29,922 nt of DNA from UMGS172 sp045647525 (GCA_045647525.1 JAZRMK010000030.1:1-29922); one strand, 5' to 3'. Counted from the stretch's first letter, positions 7,286 to 16,458 are shown. Translations and numbers: made by a program. The notes: generated by a model from the letters alone, not told the origin.

Positions 7286-8326
7286 GTGGATTTAAGCGAT
7301 CGCAAGAAGATAATCTTAGCGGCTTTGATAAAAAACTTTATCAAGACAGGTGAACCTGTTGGTTCAAAAGCACTCATCGAGCTCACTAATTTGGGAGTAT
7401 CTTCTGCCACGCTTCGTAATGAAATGAGCGAATTGTGCGAGTTAGGCCTGCTGGAACAACCGCACACTTCTGCGGGCAGAGTTCCTACTTCGGTCGGATA
7501 TTCATTTTATTTTGATCGATTGATGAACCGCCGCGATGTTCCCGATGATTTGAAGCATATTATTGATAATATGTTGCAGGATGCTGCAAAGGATCCCGAA
7601 AATCTTGCATCAATAGCCGGTCAGTTGTTGTCAGACCTTACAGGTTTTCCTGCCATTATGGCAACGGTCACCAGGGAAGAGGCATACATCAGACGGGTTG
7701 AGATTTTACCAATGGGTTCAAAAACGGTTCTTTTGTTGTTGATAACCTCTGACGGAATTGCCAGAAGCAGAATATGCCGCAGCGTTTTCAGTTTGGCACC
7801 CGAAATCCTCGGCCAGTTTGACCGACTTGTTTCGGCAGATATAATCGGAACTTCGCTTTCTGAATTCACGCCGACATTTTTGCAAATGTTAGTTTCTAAA
7901 AACAGTAACCTGGCATTGTTCATAACTCCGTTGCTTACCAGTATATTTGAAATGGTCGAGGAGTTGCAGTCCAAGACGATTCGTGTAAAAGGTGAGTCGA
8001 ATTTGATGAAATGTTACTCAAATGAGTACGACGCAAGAGCAATTTTAGAACTGTTCACAAGGCAGGAATTGCTGTTCTCACTGCTTGCCGGAACAAGAGA
8101 ACGTACCGAGGTTGTTTTCGGCGATAAAACCGGTATAGAACAACTGAAACCGTCTAATATTGTAGTAGCAAAGTATGACATTGGCGGTGAAGATATCGGA
8201 CGAATCGGCGTTTTAGGGCCTACAAGAATGGCATACGAGCAGTTGATACCGAGTCTTGAATATTTCGCGGGACGTTTAGGTCAGGTTATGACCCAGGCAA
8301 TTCGCGATCTGGATGAAAATTATTGA
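7286..8326 (+). CDS. hrcA: Heat-inducible transcription repressor HrcA
   Basis: 346 residues, normal for HrcA. The N-terminal winged helix (about 1-75) starts DRKKIILAALIKNFIKTGEPVGS and carries GVSSATLRNEMSELCELG, the recognition region. A GAF-like core and dimerisation region follow, ending in the family's YDIGGEDIGRIGVLGPTRM block. HrcA binds CIRCE and represses chaperone genes, here its own operon. The GTG at 7286 is chosen because AGGGGTG lies 8 nt upstream; an earlier TTG at 7268 has no spacing to it and would overlap the ribosome binding site. The stop lies 13 nt before the grpE start, implying translational coupling. Confidence 0.96.
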   Translation: MDLSDRKKIILAALIKNFIKTGEPVGSKALIELTNLGVSSATLRNEMSELCELGLLEQPHTSAGRVPTSVGYSFYFDRLMNRRDVPDDLKHIIDNMLQDAAKDPENLASIAGQLLSDLTGFPAIMATVTREEAYIRRVEILPMGSKTVLLLLITSDGIARSRICRSVFSLAPEILGQFDRLVSADIIGTSLSEFTPTFLQMLVSKNSNLALFITPLLTSIFEMVEELQSKTIRVKGESNLMKCYSNEYDARAILELFTRQELLFSLLAGTRERTEVVFGDKTGIEQLKPSNIVVAKYDIGGEDIGRIGVLGPTRMAYEQLIPSLEYFAGRLGQVMTQAIRDLDENY

Positions 8327-8339
8327 AAGGAAGATAGTT

Positions 8340-8882
8340 TTGGCAGAAGAAAAGAATACTAATACTCCTGAACAACCCGAAACTGTTAACGAGCCTGTCG
8401 AAGAGCCCGCAAAGGCACCGAAAAAGGCTAAATCAAAAAAACAGAGTGAGGTTGAAGCTTTAAAGGCAGAACTTGAAACACAGAAAGATCTGTTCCTGCG
8501 TACCGCGGCAGAGTTTGATAATTTTAAGCGCCGCACCGAAAAGGAACGTATTTCGGTTGCCGAATATGCCAAGGCAGATATGCTTAAAAAGTTTTTGCCG
8601 ATATTCGACAATGTTGACAGGGCGCATTCGTTTGACCCCGACAGTGCCGATTATGCCAAAGGAATTGAACTGACTGTTAAAATGCTTGACGAAGTTGTTG
8701 CAAAGCTTGGTCTTGTCTCGATCGGCGAAGTCGGTGAGACCTTTGACCCGAATCTTCATCAGGCTGTAATGCATATTGAGGATGAAAACTTGGGTGAAAA
8801 CGTTATCGCACAGGTGCTTCAAAAAGGTTATAAGATCGGTGATACCGTCGTAAGACCTGCAATGGTACAGGTTGCAAACTAA
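8340..8882 (+). CDS. grpE: Nucleotide exchange factor GrpE
   Basis: 180 residues. An acidic, Pro/Lys-rich disordered N-terminus (about 1-35) is followed by a long coiled coil (about 36-80, with LRTAAEFDNFKRRTEKER, the family signature) and the C-terminal beta domain with FDPNLHQAV and GYKIGDTVVRPAMVQV. It releases ADP from DnaK and may act as a thermosensor. The TTG at 8340 is preferred because AGGA lies 8 nt upstream. An in-frame ATG at 8313 overlaps hrcA and has no ribosome binding site, so a 189-residue form is less likely. Confidence 0.95.
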   Translation: MAEEKNTNTPEQPETVNEPVEEPAKAPKKAKSKKQSEVEALKAELETQKDLFLRTAAEFDNFKRRTEKERISVAEYAKADMLKKFLPIFDNVDRAHSFDPDSADYAKGIELTVKMLDEVVAKLGLVSIGEVGETFDPNLHQAVMHIEDENLGENVIAQVLQKGYKIGDTVVRPAMVQVAN

Positions 8883-8893
8883 TTTGGTTAATA

Positions 8894-8911
8894 ATGCGGT
8901 AATTTCCGCAT
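8894..8911 (+). other. Small intercistronic hairpin between grpE and dnaK
   Basis: ATGCGG (8894-8899) and CCGCAT (8906-8911) pair around a 6-nt loop. There is no T run, so it is not a terminator. It could mark an mRNA processing or stability point, which is inference. Confidence 0.35.
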
Positions 8912-8960
8912 AATTTATAAATTGAAATTAAAACTAATAGAAATTCGGAGGAATTTTACT

Positions 8961-10802
8961 ATGGGAAAAATTATTGGTATTGACTTAGGTACAACAAACT
9001 CATGCGTAGCCGTTATGGAAGGCGGCGAAGCTGTAGTTATTCCTAACGCCGAGGGTGGAAGAACAACTCCTTCTGTTGTTGCTTTTTCCAAAACAGGCGA
9101 AAGAATGGTGGGTCAGGTTGCAAAGCGTCAGGCTATCCCCAACCCCGACAGATCTATCATCTCCATCAAACGTGAAATGGGTACCGATTACGGTGTAAAT
9201 ATTGACGGTAAAAAGTACACTCCGCAGGAGATTTCGGCTATCATTCTTCAAAAGCTTAAAGCCGATGCAGAAGCATATCTCGGTTCTGCTGTTACTGAGG
9301 CAGTTATTACTGTTCCTGCTTACTTTACCGATGCACAGCGTCAGGCAACTAAGGATGCAGGTAAGATAGCAGGTCTTGAAGTTAAGAGAATCATCAACGA
9401 ACCCACCGCAGCAGCACTTGCTTTCGGCGTGGATAAGGAAGACGACCAGAAGGTTATGGTTTATGACCTTGGTGGCGGTACTTTCGACGTATCTATCATC
9501 GAAATGGGCGACGGAGTTCAGGAAGTTCTTGCAACAGCAGGTAACAACAAGCTCGGCGGCGATGACTTCGATAAGAGAATTATGGATTGGATGGTTGCTG
9601 ACTTCAAAGCACAGAACGGCATTGACCTCTCTTCCGATAAAATGGCAATGCAGAGAATCAAGGAAGCAGCAGAAAAGGCTAAGATCGACCTTTCGGGTAT
9701 GACCTCTGCTGACATCAATCTCCCGTTCCTTACCGTTGACGCAACCGGTCCTAAGCATTATGAGGCAAGCATCACAAGAGCTAAGTTTAACGAACTCACT
9801 GCTGACCTTGTTGAAGCAACTATGGGCCCTGTTCGTCAGGCTCTTAAAGACTCGGGACTTTCTACCGGTGACATCAATAAGGTTTTGATGGTCGGTGGTT
9901 CTTCGAGAATCCCTGCCGTTCAGGAAGCAGTTAAGAACTTTATCGGTCGTGATCCTTTCAAGGGCATTAACCCTGATGAGAGCGTGGCTTTGGGCGCTGC
10001 TTTGCAGGGCGGTGTTTTAGGCGGTGACGTTAAGGGTCTTCTCCTTTTGGACGTTACTCCTTTGTCACTCGGTATCGAAACTATGGGCGGCGTTTGCACC
10101 AAGGTTATCGACCGTAACACCACCATTCCTACCAAGAAAAGCCAGATTTTCTCTACTGCTGCTGACGGTCAGACCTCGGTTGAGGTTCACGTTTTGCAGG
10201 GTGAAAGAGAGTTCGCAAAGGATAACAAGACCCTCGGTGTGTTCCATCTCGACGGTATTGCTCCTGCACCTCGCGGTATCCCCCAGATCGAAGTTTCCTT
10301 CGACATTGATGCCAACGGTATCGTAAATGTATCCGCAAAGGATTTGGGTACCGGCAAAGAGCAGTCTATTACTATTACTTCCAGCACCAATATGTCCAAG
10401 GACGATATTGATAAGGCAGTTAAAGAGGCTGAGCAGTATGCAGCAGAGGATAAGAAGCGCCGTGAGGAAGCAGATCTTCGCAACAATGCTGACCAGTTGG
10501 TATATACTTCTGAAAAGACCATCGCTGACTTCGGTGATAAACTCACAGAGGAAGAGAAGAAGGATATTACCGATGCTGCTGAGGCTTTGAAAGAGGCTTT
10601 GAAGGGTACTGATATCGAAGCTATCAAGCAGAAGCAGGACGAACTTCAAAAGAAGGTTTACGCAGTGTCTGAAAAGGTTTATAAGGCAGCACAGGAAGCA
10701 GCTAATGCTCAGGGTGCCGCTGGTACTGATCCTAACGCAGCACCTTCGGGTGACAATGTTTACGACGCCGACTTTACCGACGTTGATGACACTAAGAAAT
10801 AA
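8961..10802 (+). CDS. dnaK: Molecular chaperone DnaK (Hsp70)
   Basis: 613 residues, almost the same as B. subtilis DnaK. The ATPase domain (about 1-375) has IDLGTTNS (7-14), DLGGGTFDVS (169-178) and VGGSSRIPAVQ. The linker VLLLDVTPLSLGIET region leads into the substrate-binding domain, and the helical lid ends in an Ala/Gly-rich tail with DADFTDVDDTKK. It lacks the 24-residue insert of Gram-negative DnaK, as Gram-positive forms do. GGAGG lies 9 nt before the ATG at 8961. The gene is part of the CIRCE/CtsR-controlled operon and is flanked by hairpins on both sides, which may set its transcript level apart from its neighbours. Confidence 0.98.
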   Translation: MGKIIGIDLGTTNSCVAVMEGGEAVVIPNAEGGRTTPSVVAFSKTGERMVGQVAKRQAIPNPDRSIISIKREMGTDYGVNIDGKKYTPQEISAIILQKLKADAEAYLGSAVTEAVITVPAYFTDAQRQATKDAGKIAGLEVKRIINEPTAAALAFGVDKEDDQKVMVYDLGGGTFDVSIIEMGDGVQEVLATAGNNKLGGDDFDKRIMDWMVADFKAQNGIDLSSDKMAMQRIKEAAEKAKIDLSGMTSADINLPFLTVDATGPKHYEASITRAKFNELTADLVEATMGPVRQALKDSGLSTGDINKVLMVGGSSRIPAVQEAVKNFIGRDPFKGINPDESVALGAALQGGVLGGDVKGLLLLDVTPLSLGIETMGGVCTKVIDRNTTIPTKKSQIFSTAADGQTSVEVHVLQGEREFAKDNKTLGVFHLDGIAPAPRGIPQIEVSFDIDANGIVNVSAKDLGTGKEQSITITSSTNMSKDDIDKAVKEAEQYAAEDKKRREEADLRNNADQLVYTSEKTIADFGDKLTEEEKKDITDAAEALKEALKGTDIEAIKQKQDELQKKVYAVSEKVYKAAQEAANAQGAAGTDPNAAPSGDNVYDADFTDVDDTKK

Positions 10803-10815
10803 TTAAAACTTTAAA

Positions 10816-10840
10816 GGACGGATGCATTTTGCGTCCGTCC
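10816..10840 (+). other. Intercistronic hairpin between dnaK and dnaJ
   Basis: A 10-bp GC-rich stem (10816-10825 with 10831-10840, one G-U pair) closes a 5-nt loop. No T run follows (CGCATTTAC), so partial termination or 3'-end protection of dnaK mRNA is more likely than a full stop. Confidence 0.5.
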
Positions 10841-10871
10841 CGCATTTACATAGATTTTGGAGGTAAAGCAC

Positions 10872-12041
10872 TTGGACAGTAAGAAGGACTTTTATGAAGT
10901 GCTTGGCGTAGACCGTAGTGCCTCGGAGGATGAGATAAAAAAAGCCTATCGAAAGATGGCTAAAAAGTACCATCCTGACCTGCATCCCGGTGATGCGGAA
11001 GCCGAAAAGAACTTTAAAGAGGTAAATGAGGCTTACGAGGTTTTGTCGGATAATGATAAGAAAGCTCGTTATGACCAGTTTGGCCATGCAGGCGTGGACC
11101 CCAACTTCGGAGCAGGTCAAGGCGGCTACGGCGGTGGTTTTGGCGGTTTCGGTGGCGGCTTTGGAGATTTCGGAGATTTAGGTGATCTCTTCGGCTCGTT
11201 CTTTGGCGGCGGTTTTGGCGGAGGATTCGGACGTCAGAATCCCAATGCGCCTAAAAAAGGTGCCGATACATCGGCTTCGGTAGTTTTGAGTTTTGAAGAG
11301 GCTGCAAAGGGTTGTGTCAAAAAGATTAAAGTGACACGAATTGAGAACTGTGACGATTGTAACGGTTCGGGTGCCGAGAAGGGAACAACGGTCAAAACCT
11401 GTTCTAAATGCGGCGGTTCAGGTCATGTCTTTGTAATACAAAGAACACCGGTTGGTGAAATGCGGTCTACCGCAACTTGCGACCAGTGTCGCGGTATGGG
11501 TAAAACCATTGAGAAACCGTGTAAAAAGTGTAACGGTAAAGGAAGAATCAGGCACACGACCGAACGTGAAATCACTATTCCCGCAGGTATTGACGATGGA
11601 CAGATACTCAATGTCAGGGGCGGTGGCGATGCCGGCGTTAACGGTGGACCCGACGGTGATTTGAGAGTACACGTATCGGTACGTCCTCATCCCATGTTTA
11701 TTCGTGACGGTTTTGACGTTTACTGTGAAATTCCCATAACATTTACACAGGCGGCGTTAGGTGCAGAAATAGTTGTTCCTACACTTGACGGCAAGGTTAA
11801 ATTCACGATTCACGAAGGCACACAGCCGGGAGATGAGTTTAAACTCCGTGATAAAGGCATTAAGAAGCTTAACTATTCGGGTCGCGGTGACCAGTACGTG
11901 AAGATTATTGTTGAGGTTCCTAAGAACTTAACAAAATCGCAGAAAGAAATTCTTGAAAAGTTTGATAGCTCGGTTGATGAAAAGAGTTATAAAAAGCGTA
12001 AGGATTTTTTTGATAAGATAAAAAATATTTTTAAAGATTAA
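10872..12041 (+). CDS. dnaJ: Chaperone protein DnaJ (Hsp40)
   Basis: 389 residues, a full type I DnaJ. The J domain (4-70) has His-Pro-Asp at 34-36. A Gly/Phe-rich linker follows (about 80-125). The zinc domain has four CxxCxGxG repeats from Cys160 (CDDCNGSG, CSKCGGSG, CDQCRGMG, CKKCNGKG), and then the substrate-binding C-terminus. It stimulates DnaK ATPase and delivers clients. The TTG at 10872 has GGAGGT 7 nt upstream, so translation begins MDSKKDFYEVLGV; an earlier in-frame TTG at 10857 overlaps the ribosome binding site. It is the last gene of the heat-shock operon, with a strong terminator directly after. Confidence 0.97.
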   Translation: MDSKKDFYEVLGVDRSASEDEIKKAYRKMAKKYHPDLHPGDAEAEKNFKEVNEAYEVLSDNDKKARYDQFGHAGVDPNFGAGQGGYGGGFGGFGGGFGDFGDLGDLFGSFFGGGFGGGFGRQNPNAPKKGADTSASVVLSFEEAAKGCVKKIKVTRIENCDDCNGSGAEKGTTVKTCSKCGGSGHVFVIQRTPVGEMRSTATCDQCRGMGKTIEKPCKKCNGKGRIRHTTEREITIPAGIDDGQILNVRGGGDAGVNGGPDGDLRVHVSVRPHPMFIRDGFDVYCEIPITFTQAALGAEIVVPTLDGKVKFTIHEGTQPGDEFKLRDKGIKKLNYSGRGDQYVKIIVEVPKNLTKSQKEILEKFDSSVDEKSYKKRKDFFDKIKNIFKD

Positions 12042-12043
12042 AT

Positions 12044-12076
12044 AAAAAAGCCAAGGCATAACGCCTTGGCTTTTTT
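12044..12076. terminator. Bidirectional terminator between dnaJ and the lacZ-like gene
   Basis: A 14-bp perfect inverted repeat (12044-12057 with 12063-12076) with A6/T6 ends and a 5-nt loop serves both converging operons. Confidence 0.93.
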
Positions 12077-12086
12077 ATTTTGTTTG

Positions 12087-15000
12087 TTATAACGGATAGT
12101 CTTGCATTGTTTCCGTGGGAAGAATTTTTACGTTGAATATAAAGGATTCTTCTTTGAACTTATGTCCGTCTGCTCCGACACCGCTTTGCTTGTAATCAAC
12201 CGATACCACGGTTTTGTCGGGCGCAGGTAAACGGAAACTGCGCGTTGTGCTTTGAAGTTCAGCCGCAGTGTAGGGGACGGCGGAAAAATTGAATGCATCT
12301 ATCTCGTTGGAGAAAATCAATCCCAAGCCGTTCTGGTTGCGGATGTATCCCCAATAGGTGTTGTGGTGGTTGCCCGAACTTTGAGGTCTTACGTAGTCGG
12401 TCAACTCTTTATACACCTTGTTTGTAAACTTGCCGATGTAGGAAGAATTGTGACGGTCGCAGTAAGAATCAAACGGTCCGTATCCGAAGAACTCAACGGT
12501 ATCAAACGACTTGTCCATCGAAAGAGTGATGCCGAAATTTGAAAGATAGTCAACGGTTACGGTATTTTGATTGTCAGTAGAACCGAAAGCAATACCACCC
12601 GCCATTTCGACTTCCTGATGAAGTTCAATGAGTCCGCTTTGGAAGACCGTCCATTCTGCTTTGAACTTAAACACGGGGTCCAGTCCGTCGGCTGCCATCA
12701 TACCGGTCGAGGTGACTGTGGCAAAGCCTTCATAGGCTGTGACTTTGGTGTCGTATTCATAAACGCCCAAACGGTCAAGACCTGCTGCCGTCCATTTTTC
12801 CGCCTCAGATATATCACCACCAACGACAGCACGCCAGGCGTTGAATCTGATGGGTGATTTGAGCAGTTCTTTGCCGTTGATTTTAAGCGAACTGAATCCG
12901 CAGATGGTTTTGTCGTATGTGTAGTCGAATCCGTCAGACGAAAGCGAGACGGTTTTAATCGTTTCAACGACCTCAACATTGCCAAACGTCAACTTCTCTT
13001 CCGAATAAATTTCGGTGGGCAGTAAGAACTGTTCAAAGCCAACGATTTCGCCGTCAGGTATAAAGTCGTTACCGTACGATGCAAAAGAAATTTTTAAATA
13101 GCATCTTCCGTCATGGGGGATCTGGTAGCCTAGGGTAATTTCCTCTTCTCTCTGCGGAGGAATAGCCGTAGCACCGATAGTGCCCTGCGATACGACCTGA
13201 CCGTTTCTTGTCAACTCCCAACTGCCTTCAAGTCTTGACATATAGCTGAAAAAGTAGCAGTTCTTGATATTAAAAATGCCTTCTTCAAGGTTAATGGGTG
13301 TGACTTTGAAGGGCTTTGCGAGATTTTTATGGTCTTTTAAAGCAGGTAAGGTCTTTCCTTCGGGAGTGGTGATGCCGCAGCAGAAGTTATTATCGATACC
13401 GTCAGGTGTTGTTAAATACTGCTGTTTTCCGTTTTCTGCCTTTCCGTTTGAAATTGCTCGGTTTGACCATTCGTAAATGAAAGCGCCGCAGAAAAGCTCG
13501 TTATTTTCCATTAAATCAAAATATTCTTTGAGACCGCCTGCGCCGTTGCCACAGTTTTTAGCATATTCGCTCAGCATAAAGGGTTTGCCAGAACCGAGCT
13601 TTTCAATTTGGTTACAAATATCTTTTACTGTGTCGACAGAAAGATACTTTTCGCTGATAATATCAAGTGAGGTCGGGTGGAAACGAACGGTGTGGTCGAT
13701 ATTCTCGACAGCAGCATCCGACTGGTAAACGTAAAGTCGTGTATTATCGCGAGCTTTTGCTGTTGTTAGTGCCTGCTTTAAAGCACGTCCGTATCCCGAA
13801 TTGTTACCGCATGACCACACGATGATCGAAGGGTTGTTTTTGAAACTCTCCACATTGAGCATCATACGGTCAACAATATGTGCTTCCCAAATGGGATTGT
13901 CAACGATTTTTCTTCGGTTGGAGTCGTCGCCCATACCGCTGCAATTTATTTCAGACTCGGAAATTACATAAAATCCGATTTTATCGCAGAGTTCGTAGAA
14001 TCTGGGGTCGGCAGGAAAGTCGGCTACACGAATTGCGTTTATGTTATTGCGTTTCATCATAATGAGGTCCTTTTTCATATCCTCATACGAAACAACGTTA
14101 CCGGTTTTACTGTTGAATGCGTGGTAGTTTACGCCGTATAACTTTATCGGTCGTCCGTTAAGTCGCAAAATGCCGTTGTCGTTGGAAACAGAACGTATGC
14201 CGACGGGAATTTTCACGAATTCATTGGAACTTTCGATGACCACATTGTAAAGCTCGGGGTATTCCGCACTCCAAAGTCTTGGGTCCTCAACAGTAAGCTT
14301 TGCGGTTCCGTCGTCATCGAAAACAGTGGCATCGATCTTTTCGCCAGCGGAATTAAGGATTGTCACTATTGTTTCGTTGGCAATAGGGCATTCGATCTCT
14401 ACGGTGACAGAGGCGGTCTTATAATCTTCCGAAATATCCGTTTTTATGAATACATCTTCAACGTGGCCTTTGGGACGGACCAGGAGATATACGTCGCGGA
14501 AGATACCCGACAGCTTCCAGTCGTCGCGACTTTCCAAATAAGAACCGTCACACCATTTTGTGACAATGGCTGTAAGGCGGTTTTTACCCATTTTAAGATA
14601 GGAAGTAACGTCAAATTCAACGGCCGAATGGGAAGTTTGACTAAACCCTATAAACTCGCCGTTTAAATAAAGATACAGAGATGAATCAACGCCTTCAAAA
14701 ACGATGTATTTACTGTAAACATCGATGTTGTCGTGAATGGTAAAATCAACGGCATAAACGCCGGCAGGTGTGGTGTTGGGAATTGACGGAATATCGCGTG
14801 GAAAATCGTATTGTGAATTCAAAAACTTAACGTCATCGTATCCTTGCATCTGCCAGTTTGAAGGCACTGGAATTCGGTCCCAGTTAGAAATATCAACAGA
14901 TGAGTCGGTTATATTGGAGGGAATGTCCTCAAAAGAATCGAAGTAGGTAAAAGCCCATTTGCAACCCGAAAGGAGTTTAAAACGGCTGCTGTCATCCCTG

Positions 15001-15107
15001 GTGCCTTGGAGCTCGTCGGGTGAACCGAACGGAACATAGTATGCTCTTTTCGGCTCGGCATTTTGGCGGGTGACATTAACGTTATTGTGATATCTGTCGA
15101 TAATCAT
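12087..15107 (-). CDS. Glycoside hydrolase family 2 beta-galactosidase homologue with degenerate active site
   Basis: 1006 residues with the LacZ layout: jelly-roll domain with the DGSYLESRDDWKLSGIFRDV region, immunoglobulin-like domains, TIM barrel (about 315-610), and the large C-terminal sandwich with GYGPFDSYCDRHNSSYIG. No signal peptide is seen. The nucleophile Glu514 (SEYAKNCGN; E. coli Glu537) is kept. The acid/base position is Asn436 (SCGNNSGYG, where LacZ has GNESG; Glu461). By alignment by eye, magnesium ligands Glu416 and His418 are Asn388 and Ser390, and His391, His540 and Trp568 are Asp363, Lys517 and Tyr545. Ordinary lactose hydrolysis is therefore doubtful; a changed or non-catalytic role is likely. 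AGGAGG lies 5 nt before the ATG, which overlaps the alr stop by 4 nt. Confidence 0.9.
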   Translation of the reverse strand: MIIDRYHNNVNVTRQNAEPKRAYYVPFGSPDELQGTRDDSSRFKLLSGCKWAFTYFDSFEDIPSNITDSSVDISNWDRIPVPSNWQMQGYDDVKFLNSQYDFPRDIPSIPNTTPAGVYAVDFTIHDNIDVYSKYIVFEGVDSSLYLYLNGEFIGFSQTSHSAVEFDVTSYLKMGKNRLTAIVTKWCDGSYLESRDDWKLSGIFRDVYLLVRPKGHVEDVFIKTDISEDYKTASVTVEIECPIANETIVTILNSAGEKIDATVFDDDGTAKLTVEDPRLWSAEYPELYNVVIESSNEFVKIPVGIRSVSNDNGILRLNGRPIKLYGVNYHAFNSKTGNVVSYEDMKKDLIMMKRNNINAIRVADFPADPRFYELCDKIGFYVISESEINCSGMGDDSNRRKIVDNPIWEAHIVDRMMLNVESFKNNPSIIVWSCGNNSGYGRALKQALTTAKARDNTRLYVYQSDAAVENIDHTVRFHPTSLDIISEKYLSVDTVKDICNQIEKLGSGKPFMLSEYAKNCGNGAGGLKEYFDLMENNELFCGAFIYEWSNRAISNGKAENGKQQYLTTPDGIDNNFCCGITTPEGKTLPALKDHKNLAKPFKVTPINLEEGIFNIKNCYFFSYMSRLEGSWELTRNGQVVSQGTIGATAIPPQREEEITLGYQIPHDGRCYLKISFASYGNDFIPDGEIVGFEQFLLPTEIYSEEKLTFGNVEVVETIKTVSLSSDGFDYTYDKTICGFSSLKINGKELLKSPIRFNAWRAVVGGDISEAEKWTAAGLDRLGVYEYDTKVTAYEGFATVTSTGMMAADGLDPVFKFKAEWTVFQSGLIELHQEVEMAGGIAFGSTDNQNTVTVDYLSNFGITLSMDKSFDTVEFFGYGPFDSYCDRHNSSYIGKFTNKVYKELTDYVRPQSSGNHHNTYWGYIRNQNGLGLIFSNEIDAFNFSAVPYTAAELQSTTRSFRLPAPDKTVVSVDYKQSGVGADGHKFKEESFIFNVKILPTETMQDYPL

Positions 15108-16285
15108 AACGTACCTCCTAAATAAACAACATCAGTTACTTTACCGTCCTTAATATAAACACGTGGCATACGAATTGAGATGTTGCACATTATTTCGTAA
15201 GAAATAGTATTGCATATCTCGGCAATGTCGTCGAATGTTATCGAAATGCCGTTTGATTCACCGATAAGGGTGACTTCCGTGCCGACATAAACATCATCGA
15301 TATCTGTGACGTCAACGGTGATCTGGTCCATACAAACACGGCCTAAAACATTGGCAAACTGTCCGTTGATAATAACCCTGCCTTTTGAGGACAGTGCTCT
15401 CGGATAACCGTCGGCATAGCCTATTGGCACGGTGGCGACTTTCGTTTCTCTTTCGGCGGTGAAGGTTCGTCCGTAACTTATGGGCTGACCTTTTTCTACA
15501 ACCTTGACCATTGATACCGCCGATTTTATAGACATCAACGGTTTTTGAGAGAATCTGTGCTTTACACTGCGGTCGGGTGACAAGCCGTAAAGTATGATGC
15601 CGGGGCGGATAAGATTGCCTTCATCACTATCTCTTAAAGCGGATGCCGCTGAATTGCAACAGTGGATATACTTAAAATCAAATCCTTCCTTTTTGAGAGC
15701 GTCAACAGTTTTTATGAATCGGTCATACTGACAGTCTGAAAATTCAATATCATTTTTATCTTCGCTGTCGGCAGACGAAAAATGGGTAAAGACGCCTTCG
15801 CAGTTAAGGTTGGGGAGAGAAAGAACGGCTTTGATATCGTCAAGACCATTGAAATCGGAATTTCGGCTGTCAAAACCGATACGACCCATTCCGGTATCGA
15901 CTTTAATATGGATTTTTATGACAAAGGAGTTGCAACGAGCCGCGTCTGACAACTGCTCGGCATATTCTTTGCAGTAGACCGCTTGTGTGATATTAAAAGC
16001 ATAAAGTTGGTTGATATAGCTTGTCGGAGTAAATCCTAAAATGAGAATATCGCTTTTAATACCGAACTTTCTTAATTTTATGGCCTCGTTGATATTGGAA
16101 ACGGCAAAAGCGGTCACACCATTATTTTCATAAAGTTTTGCCAATACGTTTGCACCGTGACCGTACGCGTCAGCCTTGACGACCGGCATAATGTATCTTC
16201 CGTTTGCCATATCTCTTATTTTTTCGAGGTTAAAAAGAGCGTTATTAAGGTCGATTTCTGCCCAGGCTCGTTTCAAAAAGTCCAT
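15104..16285 (-). CDS. alr: Alanine racemase
   Basis: 393 residues, a normal fold-type III PLP racemase. The PLP-binding Lys37 is in VVKADAYGHG; the second catalytic base Tyr is in PIGYADGYPR (about residue 289). GMGRIGF, RPGIILYGLSP and LGRVCMDQITVDVT are also present. It makes D-alanine for peptidoglycan from L-alanine in the cytoplasm. The ATG at 16285 has GAGG 7 nt upstream; in-frame sequence further upstream lacks a ribosome binding site. A promoter with a 17-nt spacer lies about 60 nt upstream. Its TGA stop shares four bases with the start of the lacZ-like gene, so the two are translated from one message. Confidence 0.96.
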   Translation of the reverse strand: MDFLKRAWAEIDLNNALFNLEKIRDMANGRYIMPVVKADAYGHGANVLAKLYENNGVTAFAVSNINEAIKLRKFGIKSDILILGFTPTSYINQLYAFNITQAVYCKEYAEQLSDAARCNSFVIKIHIKVDTGMGRIGFDSRNSDFNGLDDIKAVLSLPNLNCEGVFTHFSSADSEDKNDIEFSDCQYDRFIKTVDALKKEGFDFKYIHCCNSAASALRDSDEGNLIRPGIILYGLSPDRSVKHRFSQKPLMSIKSAVSMVKVVEKGQPISYGRTFTAERETKVATVPIGYADGYPRALSSKGRVIINGQFANVLGRVCMDQITVDVTDIDDVYVGTEVTLIGESNGISITFDDIAEICNTISYEIMCNISIRMPRVYIKDGKVTDVVYLGGTL

Positions 16286-16344
16286 TTTACTTCCTCTCAA
16301 ACTCAATATTTTCTAAAAATTGAAATTTGCATATAGTTTATTTA

Positions 16345-16373
16345 ATTATACTATATTACGACATAATATTCAA
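16345..16373 (-). promoter_or_regulatory. Sigma-A promoter for alr and the lacZ-like gene
   Basis: On the minus strand TTGAAT (16373-16368), a 17-nt spacer and TATAAT (16350-16345) lie between the upstream terminator and the alr start. Confidence 0.7.
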
Positions 16374-16399
16374 TACAAAAACTGTATAATAATTTAAAT

Positions 16400-16439
16400 A
16401 AGACTGCTCCGACCGGTTTGACCCGATCGGAGCAGTCTT
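16400..16439 (-). terminator. Terminator of the cysteine-rich peptide gene
   Basis: A 13-bp perfect stem, one mismatch and 3 more base pairs (16400-16416 with 16423-16439) are followed on the minus strand by a T/A-rich run. It isolates the small gene from alr. Confidence 0.85.
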
Positions 16440-16458
16440 GGCACAGTCTTTAACAGAC

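Noticed and set aside
9000..9758. Minus-strand 252-codon frame inside dnaK (and others at 10065-10649)
   Set aside because: Antisense to highly conserved dnaK, with no recognisable domain or start signal.
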